From contig NBMG01000067.1 of the NCBI GenBank assembly GCA_002084865.1, positions 1-9,038 of the forward strand: 9,038 nucleotides of DNA. Reading direction: 5' to 3'. A model generated the notes under the pieces. That model made no database searches, was not told where the DNA came from, and saw only the letters and a program-made list of their open reading frames with translations. Made by a program: the position numbers and the translations under genes. Each line of letters starts with the position of its first letter. The first letter of the stretch is position 1. The DNA is from Candidatus Atribacteria bacterium 4572_76 (lineage in GTDB: Bacteria; Atribacterota; Phoenicimicrobiia; Phoenicimicrobiales; Phoenicimicrobiaceae). Positions 1 through 6,415 of the stretch are shown piece by piece.

Positions 1-15
1 CGATACGAATTTATT

Positions 16-44
16 TTGACTTTTATTTTTTTTTCAATTATACT
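16..44 (+). promoter_or_regulatory. Promoter for the leuS T-box leader
   Basis: A -35 box TTGACT (16-21) and a -10 box TATACT (39-44) are separated by exactly 17 nt, a good match to the housekeeping sigma-70/sigma-A consensus. Transcription would start near position 51, just ahead of Stem I of the T-box. This is inferred from sequence only. Confidence 0.75.
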
Positions 45-50
45 AAAAAT

Positions 51-243
51 GAACTGAGAAAGAAAAAGACCATGCGAAGGATTGAAAGGTATATTTTCAA
101 AAAGAGAATCAGTATCCGGTGAAAGCTGATAAAAAACCTTTAAACTCACCTTCAAAAATCTACTGAACAAGGGTGGTACCACGAGAAGAATCTCGTCCCT
201 GGTAATAGTCTAATTAATTGCCTGAGACGGGATTTTTATTTTT
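51..243 (+). promoter_or_regulatory. Leucine T-box riboswitch leader of leuS (compact, no visible Stem II/III)
   Basis: The T-box motif AAGGGTGGTACCACG lies at 169-183, with TGGT (174-177) complementary to the ACCA end of a tRNA with A73. Stem I has a lower stem GAAGG/CCTTC (76-80/149-153), an upper stem AAAGGT/ACCTTT (85-90/136-141) and an apical hairpin ATCAG/CTGAT (108-112/126-130), with an AGAGA-like AG bulge just 5' of it. The specifier loop reads AAA-CTC-A, so the specifier is CTC (145-147), a leucine codon that fits leuS. Uncharged tRNA-Leu should stabilise the antiterminator and allow leuS expression. Only about 15 nt separate Stem I from the T-box motif, so the usual Stem II, IIA/B and Stem III have no room. 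Confidence 0.93.
190..243 (+). terminator. T-box-controlled intrinsic terminator before leuS
   Basis: ATCTCGTC (190-197) pairs with GACGGGAT (226-233), 8 bp with one G-U pair, followed by the T-rich stretch TTTTATTTTT (234-243). The 5' arm overlaps the TCGTCCCT sequence that would pair with the T-box AGGG in the antiterminator. The two structures are therefore mutually exclusive, as expected of a T-box switch. Confidence 0.8.
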
Positions 244-259
244 AAGGAGGAAGATAGAG

Positions 260-2429
260 ATGGAAGAAAGATATAATTTTAGTGAAGTTGAAAAAAAATG
301 GCGGGAATATTGGAAGGAAAATAATTTTTTTAAATCTTATGTTGATTTTAAAAAACCAAAATACTACGTTTTGGAAATGTTCCCTTATCCTTCAGGCGAA
401 CCCCACATGGGACACGTGAAAAACTACGTTATCGGTGATGTAGTGGCCAGATATAAACATTCTCAGGGATATAATATTCTGCACCCCATGGGCTGGGATG
501 CCTTTGGCTTACCCGCGGAGAATGCTGCTATAAAAAATAAAATTCATCCTTCAATTTGGACTAAAATGAATATTAAGAAGATGAAGGATACCCTAACCAA
601 TATGATTTTTCAAGATTACCGAATATGCCCAAAGATTACTCGATGACATAGAATGCCTGGAAGAATGGCCGGAAAAAGTATTAACTATGCAGAGAAATTG
701 GATAGGCAGAAGTAAGGGGGCGAGGGTTGAATTTCCCATAAAGGGGAGCGATAAGACGATTCCGGTTTTTACTACCCGACCCGACACTCTCTATGGAGCA
801 ACTTATTTTCTATTATCTCCAGAGCATCCCTTAGTAGAAGAGATAATGAAAGACTCTCCCAATAAAGATGAAATTAAGAGTTTCAAGGAAGAGGTAAGCA
901 AAGAGAGCGCTATAGATAGAGTATCAGGCATCTTAGAAAAAAAAGGATGTTTTACCGGTAAATATGTAATAAATCCCTTAAATAATGAAGAGATTCCCAT
1001 CTTTAGAATAGTTATTCAACCAGAGGATAAAAAGATTACTTCTGATACTATGGAGGCTGCTTTTGACGAAGAAGGCATTATGGTTAATTCCGGACAATTT
1101 AACGGCTTGCCAAGCAGTAAATCATTAGATATTATAATTGATTATCTGATTAAAAAAGGGGCTGGGGAGAGAGAGGTTAATTACAGATTAAGAGATTGGC
1201 TTATTTCGCGTCAGCGTTATTGGGGTGCACCTATACCTATGATTTATTGTGACGATTGTGGGATGGTTCCTGTGCCCGAAAGCGATTTGCCGGTTTTACT
1301 TCCGGAAAATGTTGATTTTAGGCCCAAAGGAATGTCACCACTGGCCAGCAGTAAAGAATTTGTCAATACGATTTGTCCAAAATGCGGCAAGGAAGCTAAA
1401 AGAGAAACAGACACCATGGATACTTTTGTCTGTTCTTCCTGGTACTACCTTAAATTTTGTTCTCCCAAAACTGATACGGCGCCATTTGATGTTGAAGAAT
1501 TAAAGTACTGGATGCCGGTAGACCAGTATATCGGCGGGGTAGAGCACGCTATATTACACCTTTTATATTCGCGTTTTTTCACAAAAGCGCTTTATGATAT
1601 GGGTTTTGTTAATTTTAAAGAACCTTTCAAAAGACTTTTCACCCAGGGGATGGTCTGCAAAGATGGGGCAGCGATGTCTAAATCAAAAGGTAACATAGTT
1701 AATCCGGGAAAAATATTTTCAAAATTCGGTATTGATGCTACTAGGGTAATGATGCTGTTTGCCGGTCCTCCGGAAGTAGATATGGAATGGACGGATAAAG
1801 GGATGGAAGGGGCATCTCGATTCTTGAACCGAGTTTGGCGGTTAATTTACAATAATATCGATTATTTTAAAAAGCCAAAAAGTAAGGAAGAAATTTCCCC
1901 GGAAGATATAAGTGTGGACGCTAAAAAAATAAGACAGAAAACCCACCAAACCATTAAAAAGGTTACCGAAGATATCGAAGAAAGATTTCATTTTAATACT
2001 GCTATTAGTGCTATCATGGAGTTAGTTAATGAAGTGTATAAATTTCAAATAGAGGCAGAAGAAAAACAGGGAAAAGAAGGAGATATTTTTATTTTAAAAG
2101 AGGCTTTGGAAATGATAGTCAGACTTTTAGGTCCAATCGCTCCCCATTTTTCAGAAGAGCTATGGCAGGAGATGGGGAACAAAGAAAGTATTTATACACT
2201 GCCCTGGCCTAAATATGATAAGAAGATGTTAGAAGAAGAGGAAAAGCTAATTATAGTCCAGGTAAACGGAAAACTGAGAGGAAAATTAACAGTTCCTGCC
2301 TCTTACAGTGATGATAAAATAAAAGAGGAAGCACTTTCTCTGCCGAAAATACAAGAAAAAATTGAGGCTAAAAAGATTATAAAAATTATTGTTGTTTCTG
2401 GGAAATTGGTAAATATTGTGATAAAATAA
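260..2429 (+). pseudogene. leuS: leuS, leucyl-tRNA synthetase, disrupted by two internal deletions (one frameshifting)
   Basis: LeuRS, a class I synthetase, charges tRNA-Leu in the cytoplasm. The start is ATG 260, 9 nt after AAGGAGG (244-250) and giving the family N-terminus MEERYNF. The upstream in-frame ATG at 218 lies inside the terminator. The first reading frame (260 to about 604) has HMGH (residues 49-52, the HIGH signature) and MGWDAFGLPAEN, then runs into nonsense and stops at 646. The LeuRS sequence resumes in another frame at about 606 (FFKITEYAQRLLDDI) and stays open to the stop at 2427-2429, with TTRPDT of the CP1 editing domain (771-788), DWLISRQRYWG, MSKS (1674-1685) and the C-terminal VNGKLRGK domain. 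About 76 residues are missing at the junction, including NWCP/TVLANEQV and the zinc-binding region. A further 35 or so are missing near 1002, including GTGAxMAVPAHDxRD. Intact, it would be about 830 residues. As written it cannot make active LeuRS. An assembly error is possible. Confidence 0.9.
600..610 (+). other. Out-of-frame deletion junction in leuS
   Basis: The sequence reads ...AATATG then ATTTTTC. On the left, the frame encodes MKDTLTNM, the lead-in to the family's GFSYDWxREI block. On the right, a different frame encodes FFKITEYAQ, which normally follows QW about 76 residues later. The lost stretch is about 225-230 nt. A TTTTTC tract at the junction could be microhomology left by a deletion or a misjoin. 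The size rests on recalled family sequences and is approximate. Confidence 0.8.
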
Positions 2430-2453
2430 CAAAAAAAATGTGTCGTGTTGTAG

Positions 2454-2474
2454 CATCACGGCGTTGCTGTGATG
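2454..2474 (+). repeat. Hairpin in the leuS-ssb gap
   Basis: CATCACGGC (2454-2462) pairs with GCTGTGATG (2466-2474), 9 bp with one G-U pair and a GTT loop. No T-run follows on the + strand, only AATAAAAATAATT, so it is a poor intrinsic terminator. It may be a processing or weak pausing site. I see no convincing separate promoter for ssb in this 90-nt gap. Confidence 0.5.
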
Positions 2475-2519
2475 AATAAAAATAATTAATTTAAAACAAA
2501 AAAGGAGGAAATTTTTTTT

Positions 2520-2969
2520 ATGGCTACTTTTGGTGATTTAAACAGTTTTATCGGTATTGGTAGATTGACCAGAGACCCGGAACTAAGATACACTCCCGGC
2601 GGGACAGGGGTATGTAAATTTGGCATTGCTATAAATAGGACTTATAGAAATCAGGAAGGAAATAACGTAGAAGACGTTCTCTTTATAAATGTAACAACCT
2701 GGGGGAAACAAGCAGAAAATGTTTCACAGTTTTTGAAAAAAGGCAGAAGAGTGGCTATAAGCGGTGAATTAAGGTCTAATAATTGGCAGGATAAAGAAGG
2801 AAACAAGAGAACTTCTTTTGAAATTAATGCCAGAACTGTACAATTTTTAGATTTAGTGAAAGATACAGGTGCTGCAAAAGAAGGTCCAGCAGAAGCCGCC
2901 GAAGAGAACATCCCTGATGAACCAATTAATGAAGACACTTCAATATCAGAAGAGGATATACCATTTTAA
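2520..2969 (+). CDS. ssb: Single-stranded DNA-binding protein
   Basis: SSB coats single-stranded DNA during replication, repair and recombination and recruits partner proteins through its C-terminal tip. The 149-residue product has an OB-fold over residues 1 to about 111. It shows GRLTRDPELRYTPGG near the N-terminus, FINVTTWGKQAENVSQFLKKG in the middle and FEINARTVQFLD at the end of the fold. A flexible acidic tail (about 112-149) ends in EEDIPF, the conserved tip used to bind partner proteins. The ATG start follows AAGGAGG (2502-2508) by 11 nt. The N-terminus MATFGDLNSF is slightly longer than the common MLNRVVL form. The length is typical of bacterial SSB and nothing is missing. The gene lies 90 nt after leuS and may share its transcript. 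The usual rpsF and rpsR partners are absent. Confidence 0.96.
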   Translation: MATFGDLNSFIGIGRLTRDPELRYTPGGTGVCKFGIAINRTYRNQEGNNVEDVLFINVTTWGKQAENVSQFLKKGRRVAISGELRSNNWQDKEGNKRTSFEINARTVQFLDLVKDTGAAKEGPAEAAEENIPDEPINEDTSISEEDIPF

Positions 2970-3290
2970 AATAGTGAATAGTCGTTAGTGAATAGTATTT
3001 ATTAGTAAAGAAAAGAAAACATAAGAATATATAGTATAATATGAAGATGGTTAGCCAGTTTATTAAAAACCCTTACTCGCTTGAAGAATTAAAATCAGGT
3101 TAATTAGCTGTATCACCTAGTTCTCATCTTACAACTGGGAACTTATATTTGAAATTAACGAATATAATTAACTGGCCAACTGGTAAACTAGGTAACTAAA
3201 TAACTAAATAAACCTGTATCTTGTAACCATGAAATAACAATTGAAAAAATGTATTTAGTACTAACGACTATTCACTATTCACTAACGACT
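2970..3290. repeat. Intergenic block bounded by inverted arrays of 7-bp repeats
   Basis: Directly after the ssb stop, 2970-2989 is an exact 20-nt inverted match to 3260-3279. A second 17-nt match links 2980-2996 with 3274-3290. Both arms are built from 7-nt units of the type AGTGAAT and AGTCGTT. Between the arms lie further degenerate repeats: TAACTAAA twice near 3196-3211, AACTGG-like units near 3170-3190, and a hairpin CCTAGTT/AACTGGG with a 10-nt loop near 3115-3140. A TATAAT at 3035-3040 has no good -35 partner. I find no gene in this block. It looks like a non-coding repeat region, possibly a decayed miniature element. Confidence 0.65.
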
Positions 3291-3332
3291 AATTTAATTG
3301 GTGAATTTTTAAAAATTATGCTAATATTATTA

Positions 3333-3361
3333 TAGACAAAGAAAAAGAGAGATGTTATAAT
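3333..3361 (+). promoter_or_regulatory. Promoter of the tRNA cluster
   Basis: A -35 box TAGACA (3333-3338, one mismatch to TTGACA) and a perfect -10 box TATAAT (3356-3361) are 17 nt apart. TGT just before the -10 gives an extended -10. Transcription should start near 3368, about 24 nt before the first tRNA. This is one of the best promoter matches in the window, as expected for stable RNA. Confidence 0.82.
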
Positions 3362-3391
3362 ATCACTTGCATAGCAAAAAACGGAATAAGC

Positions 3392-3467
3392 GGGCGGATA
3401 GCTCAGTTGGGAGAGCACTGGTTTTACAAGCCAGGGGTCACAGGTTCAAGCCCTGTTCCGCCTACCA
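3392..3467 (+). tRNA. tRNA-Val (anticodon TAC)
   Basis: A full cloverleaf of 76 nt with CCA encoded. The anticodon stem CTGGT/GCCAG holds the loop TTTACAA, anticodon TAC. The T arm is ACAGG-TTCAAGC-CCTGT. The acceptor stem GGGCGGA/TCCGCCT begins with a G1-U72 wobble, which is unusual but leaves six other pairs, and the discriminator is A. It is the first gene of a five-tRNA cluster. Confidence 0.96.
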
Positions 3468-3486
3468 TTTTTTAGCGATTTTAAAT

Positions 3487-3562
3487 GCCGAGATAGCTCA
3501 GTCGGTAGAGCAGTGGACTGAAAATCCACGTGTCCCCAGTTCAATTCTGGGTCTCGGCACCA
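3487..3562 (+). tRNA. tRNA-Phe (anticodon GAA)
   Basis: A 76-nt cloverleaf: acceptor stem GCCGAGA/TCTCGGC, D arm GCTC...GAGC, anticodon loop CTGAAAA (anticodon GAA), T arm CCCAG-TTCAATT-CTGGG, discriminator A and encoded CCA. It is the expected ligand of the pheS T-box in this same window: GAA pairs with the UUC specifier and ACCA with UGGU. Confidence 0.97.
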
Positions 3563-3570
3563 GGTTTATT

Positions 3571-3645
3571 GCGGAAATAGCTCAGTGGTAGAGCATCGCC
3601 TTGCCAAGGCGAGGGTCGCGGGTTCAAATCCCGTTTTCCGCTCCA
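3571..3645 (+). tRNA. tRNA-Gly (anticodon GCC)
   Basis: A 75-nt cloverleaf starting 8 nt after tRNA-Phe: acceptor GCGGAAA/TTTCCGC, anticodon stem TCGCC/GGCGA with loop TTGCCAA (anticodon GCC), T arm GCGGG-TTCAAAT-CCCGT, discriminator T and encoded CCA. Confidence 0.97.
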
Positions 3646-3665
3646 TCTTTATAAAAATTAAATAG

Positions 3666-3739
3666 GGCGGCATCGCCAAGTGGGAAGGCAGAGGACTGCA
3701 AATCCTTCATCCTCGGTTCGAATCCGAGTGCCGCCTCCA
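3666..3739 (+). tRNA. tRNA-Cys (anticodon GCA)
   Basis: A 74-nt cloverleaf: acceptor GGCGGCA/TGCCGCC, anticodon stem GAGGA/TCCTT with loop CTGCAAA (anticodon GCA), T arm CTCGG-TTCGAAT-CCGAG, discriminator T (typical of tRNA-Cys) and encoded CCA. Confidence 0.97.
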
Positions 3740-3781
3740 TTTAGTTTTGAATTTCAATAAATAAATCGGGTACCAAGTAGC

Positions 3782-3856
3782 GGGCGGTTAATTCAGTGGT
3801 AGAATGCTTGCTCGACGCGCAAGAAGTCACTGGTTCGAATCCAGTACCGCCCACCA
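3782..3856 (+). tRNA. tRNA-Val (anticodon GAC) with an unusual anticodon loop
   Basis: A 75-nt cloverleaf: acceptor GGGCGGT/ACCGCCC, D arm ATTC...GAAT, anticodon stem CTTGC/GCAAG, T arm ACTGG-TTCGAAT-CCAGT, discriminator A and encoded CCA. The 7-nt loop TCGACGC places GAC at 34-36, giving Val. Position 33 is C (3813) instead of the nearly universal U, and position 37 is G (3817). The body matches the common Val(GAC) type, whose loop, from memory, is CTGACAC. The short variable loop rules out tRNA-Ser(CGA). Confidence 0.88.
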
Positions 3857-3885
3857 CTTAAAATATGATAATAAAATAAAATTAC

Positions 3886-4160
3886 GTAGAAAACAGTAGG
3901 TCAAGCTTTTTTAAAGAGAGCAGATATTAATAAAGGTGTAAGTTTCTGCATAAAAGTTTAATCGAATACCATTTCTGCATTAAATCCCTAATTTGAAATT
4001 ATAAAAGGATAGTAAGATTAGGCGGGCAATATCCGATAAAATATTTTTAAGCGGGTTCGAGTTAATCTTAGAGATTAACTTCAACCAAAAAAAGGTGGAA
4101 CCGCGAGATTATTAATTTAAACTTCTCGTCCTTTTCTGATACAGGACAAGAAGTTTTTTA
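3886..4160 (+). promoter_or_regulatory. Threonine T-box riboswitch leader of thrS
   Basis: The T-box motif AAAGGTGGAACCGCG lies at 4091-4105. TGGA (4096-4099) implies a tRNA-Thr with U73. The lower Stem I is GTAGAAA/TTTCTGC (3886-3892/3972-3978), followed on the 5' side by AGTAGG. The specifier loop reads GAAT-ACC-A with specifier ACC (3968-3970), a Thr codon in the same register as in the other two leaders. Stem II is probably CCTAAT/ATTAGG (3987-3992/4017-4022). The region 4021-4057 would hold the IIA/B element, and Stem III is a perfect 9-bp hairpin (4060-4068/4072-4080). I see no promoter between the last tRNA and this leader. Confidence 0.94.
4119..4160 (+). terminator. T-box-controlled intrinsic terminator before thrS
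   Basis: AACTTCTCGTCC (4120-4131) pairs with GGACAAGAAGTT (4144-4155), 11 of 12 pairs, followed by TTTTTT. The GTCCTTTT segment in the 5' arm is also the partner of the T-box AAAAGG in the antiterminator, so the two folds compete. Confidence 0.9.
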
Positions 4161-4184
4161 TTTAATTATAAGGAGGTAGATATT

Positions 4185-6098
4185 ATGTCAGAGATTAAAG
4201 TCATTTTATCAGATGGTTCGGAAATAAAATTGGATAAAGGCTCTACTTTATATGATGCTGCTGCCAAAATAAGCCAAAAATTAGGTAAAGAGGCAATTGC
4301 CGGCATAGTAAATGGAGTGGAAAAGGATTTAAGTTATGTCCTTGAGGATAATGACCGGATTAAGATTATAACTTTTGCTTCACCTGAAGGCAGAGAAATT
4401 TATCATCATAGCAGTTCACATATTATGGCTCAAGCGGTAAAGGAATTGTTCCCCCAGGTAAAATTAGCTATTGGGCCAGCCATTAAGGATGGTTTTTACT
4501 ACGATTTTGATTTAGACCGTTCCTTTACTCCGGAGGATATAGCGCTTATTGAGAAGAAGATGAAAGAGATAGTGGATAGAAATCTCCCTCTAAAAAGAAT
4601 AGAAATAAGCAAAAAAGAGGCTAAAAAATTATTTAAAGAACAAAAGGAAGATTATAAAATAGAACTCCTTAAGGATATAGAAGGTGATATGGTTACCTTA
4701 TATCAGCAGGGTGATTTTATTGATTTATGTAGAGGCCCCCATATTCCTTCTACCGGGAAGGTAAAAGCTTTTAAACTTTTAAGTATTGCCGGTGCCTACT
4801 GGAGGGGAAACGAAAAAAATAAGATGCTACAGCGTATTTATGGAACCTCATTCGATAAAAAATCCGAACTGGACAATTATCTAAAATTAATTGAAGAAGC
4901 AAAGAGGAGAGACCATCGAAAATTAGGAAAAGATTTAGATTTATTCAGCTTTCATGATGTGGGAGTCGGTTTTCCTTTCTTCCATCCCAAAGGAATGGTG
5001 TTAAGAAATATCCTGGAGGATTACTGGAAAGAGGAACATTGCAAGAGTGGTTATACGGAAGTCAAAACCCCGATTATCTTAAATAAATCATTATGGGTAA
5101 AATCCGGGCATTGGGATCATTATAAGGAAAATATGTATTTTACCAGGATAGATGAAGAAGATTATGCTATTAAACCGATGAATTGTCCCGGAGGAATTTT
5201 GATTTACAAGACTGCCCTTCACAGTTATAGAGATTTACCGCTTAGAATGGGAGAATTAGGGTTAGTGCACAGACATGAATTGTCCGGAGTGCTTCACGGA
5301 CTCTTCAGGGTAAGGTGTTTTACTCAGGATGATGCCCATATATATATGACCCCGGAACAGATTAAAGATGAGATAAAAGGAGTTATCGATTTAACTGATA
5401 AGATGTATAAGACTTTTGGTTTTTCCTATCGCGTGGAATTAAGTACTAAACCGGAAAATGCCATGGGTTCTGATGAAATATGGGAAAAGGCTACCAGCAG
5501 TCTGGAAGAAGCTTTAAAAGATAAAAAGATAGACTATATTATAAATGAAGGTGACGGGGCATTTTACGGTCCTAAAATAGATTTTCATTTACAGGATTGC
5601 ATAGGCAGAAGTTGGCAGTGCGGCACCATCCAGTTAGATTTTATTATGCCGGAAAAATTTGATCTTTACTATATTAATAAAGAAGGGAATAAAGAAAGGC
5701 CGGTTATGCTGCATCGAACTGTTCTGGGAAGTATAGAGAGATTTATTGGGATACTTATCGAAAATTATGCCGGAGCATTTCCTTTGTGGTTAGCCCCCGT
5801 TCAGGTAAGATTACTGCCTATTGCCGACAGGCATGTTGAGTATGGAAAAAATATAGTGGACGAGTTACGTAAATATAATATAAGGGCAGAATTAGACGAG
5901 ATTAATGACAAAATTGGGGCTAAGATAAGAAAAGCTGAGATGGAAAAGATACCCTATATGTTGATATTCGGGGATAAAGAAGTAGAAGAGGGTTTCGCTT
6001 CAGTAAGAAAGAGAGGAAAAGGAGACTTGGGGAAGATAAAGCTAACCAAGTTTATCGAAGATGTTTTAAAAGAAGTCGAAGAAAAAACCTTATCTTGA
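4185..6098 (+). CDS. thrS: Threonyl-tRNA synthetase
   Basis: ThrRS, a class II synthetase, charges tRNA-Thr and clears mis-attached serine. The 637 residues match the family's usual length. Domains run in order: TGS (about 1-63), the N2 editing domain with H75-SSS-H79 and C182-RGP-H186, the catalytic core (about 240-535) and the anticodon-binding domain (about 538-632). The zinc ligands are visible as C334 in MNCPGG, H385 in QDDAH and H510 in MLHRT, almost the same numbering as in the E. coli enzyme. Motif 2 reads FRVRCFTQDDAH, with Cys378 where Gly is usual. Motif 3 is GSIERFIGILIENYAGAFP. The ATG start follows AAGGAGG (4170-4176) by 8 nt. Expression is controlled by the Thr T-box upstream. 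It is intact, unlike leuS and pheS here. Confidence 0.98.
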   Translation: MSEIKVILSDGSEIKLDKGSTLYDAAAKISQKLGKEAIAGIVNGVEKDLSYVLEDNDRIKIITFASPEGREIYHHSSSHIMAQAVKELFPQVKLAIGPAIKDGFYYDFDLDRSFTPEDIALIEKKMKEIVDRNLPLKRIEISKKEAKKLFKEQKEDYKIELLKDIEGDMVTLYQQGDFIDLCRGPHIPSTGKVKAFKLLSIAGAYWRGNEKNKMLQRIYGTSFDKKSELDNYLKLIEEAKRRDHRKLGKDLDLFSFHDVGVGFPFFHPKGMVLRNILEDYWKEEHCKSGYTEVKTPIILNKSLWVKSGHWDHYKENMYFTRIDEEDYAIKPMNCPGGILIYKTALHSYRDLPLRMGELGLVHRHELSGVLHGLFRVRCFTQDDAHIYMTPEQIKDEIKGVIDLTDKMYKTFGFSYRVELSTKPENAMGSDEIWEKATSSLEEALKDKKIDYIINEGDGAFYGPKIDFHLQDCIGRSWQCGTIQLDFIMPEKFDLYYINKEGNKERPVMLHRTVLGSIERFIGILIENYAGAFPLWLAPVQVRLLPIADRHVEYGKNIVDELRKYNIRAELDEINDKIGAKIRKAEMEKIPYMLIFGDKEVEEGFASVRKRGKGDLGKIKLTKFIEDVLKEVEEKTLS

Positions 6099-6177
6099 GA
6101 TTAATTGGTAAATATAATTTGAATGAGCGATCATATAATTAGTTAAGTAGGCGGTTTGATAGATTTTTTTCTTTACG

Positions 6178-6205
6178 CGATACTCGATATATACTTGATA
6201 CTGAT
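6178..6205. repeat. Short degenerate 7-bp repeat array after thrS
   Basis: CGATACT-CGATATA followed by TACTTGATACT. On the reverse strand it reads AGTATCA-AGTATAT-ATCG-AGTATCG, resembling the CGTATAT array after pheS. It lies in the 317-nt thrS-infC gap just upstream of the infC promoter. The rest of the gap before the promoter shows a T-run at 6164-6170 but no convincing terminator stem. Confidence 0.4.
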
Positions 6206-6212
6206 TAATGTA

Positions 6213-6241
6213 TTGACTATAAATAAAGAATATGTTATAGT
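6213..6241 (+). promoter_or_regulatory. Promoter of the infC-rpmI-rplT operon
   Basis: A -35 box TTGACT (6213-6218) and a -10 box TATAGT (6236-6241) are 17 nt apart. TGT before the -10 gives an extended -10, as in the tRNA promoter. The predicted start near 6248 leaves a 5' untranslated leader of about 170 nt before infC. Confidence 0.75.
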
Positions 6242-6247
6242 TTTTTA

Positions 6248-6406
6248 AAAATAATGAAGGTTTCTTAAATATTTTAAGGAAAGTTAAGAGTTATATTTTT
6301 TTATCTATCAAAATTAGTAAAATTATATTTTAAAGTTGAGCTAAAAAACTAATTTGAAATGTATAAAAATTGACGAATTGCTCATCTTTAAGCGATGTAA
6401 AGGAGG
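6248..6406 (+). promoter_or_regulatory. Structured infC leader, possible ribosomal-protein autoregulatory site
   Basis: AAATTAGT (6311-6318) and ACTAATTT (6348-6355) form a perfect 8-bp stem. TGAGC (6337-6341) in its loop is complementary to GCTCA (6380-6384), allowing a pseudoknot. CATC/GATG (6383-6386/6394-6397) could form a competing hairpin just before the ribosome binding site AAGGAGG (6400-6406). In Bacillota and in E. coli this operon is known to be repressed by its product L20 through structured RNA. Assigning such a site here is inference, as I could not match a known L20 leader consensus. Confidence 0.4.
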
Positions 6407-6415
6407 AAAATAAGT

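Noticed and set aside
218..259. In-frame upstream start that would extend leuS by 14 residues
   Set aside because: It lies inside the T-box terminator and lacks a ribosome binding site. ATG 260 follows AAGGAGG and gives the family N-terminus.
600..610. Programmed ribosomal frameshift in leuS
   Set aside because: A large conserved stretch is missing at the junction, so a frameshift alone would not restore the protein.
593..1000. Two short reverse-strand open frames over leuS
   Set aside because: They are antisense to clearly coding LeuRS sequence and show no family features.
1249..1503. 84-residue + strand frame inside leuS
   Set aside because: It is an out-of-frame shadow of conserved LeuRS coding sequence, with no ribosome binding site.
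2651..2938. 95-residue reverse-strand frame over ssb
   Set aside because: It is antisense to an intact ssb with the complete OB-fold and EEDIPF tip.
3035..3040. TATAAT as a promoter for a small RNA in the ssb-tRNA gap
   Set aside because: The sequence 17 nt upstream (AAAGAA) does not resemble a -35 box and no terminator follows, so support is too weak.
2970..3290. CRISPR array
   Set aside because: The repeats are 7-nt units and inverted arms, with no regularly spaced repeats of 25-40 nt and no cas genes nearby.
3367..3591. 74-residue open frame with SSVGRA and RGHRFKPCS
   Set aside because: It is a translation across tRNA-Val and tRNA-Phe; such peptides are well-known false calls from tRNA genes.
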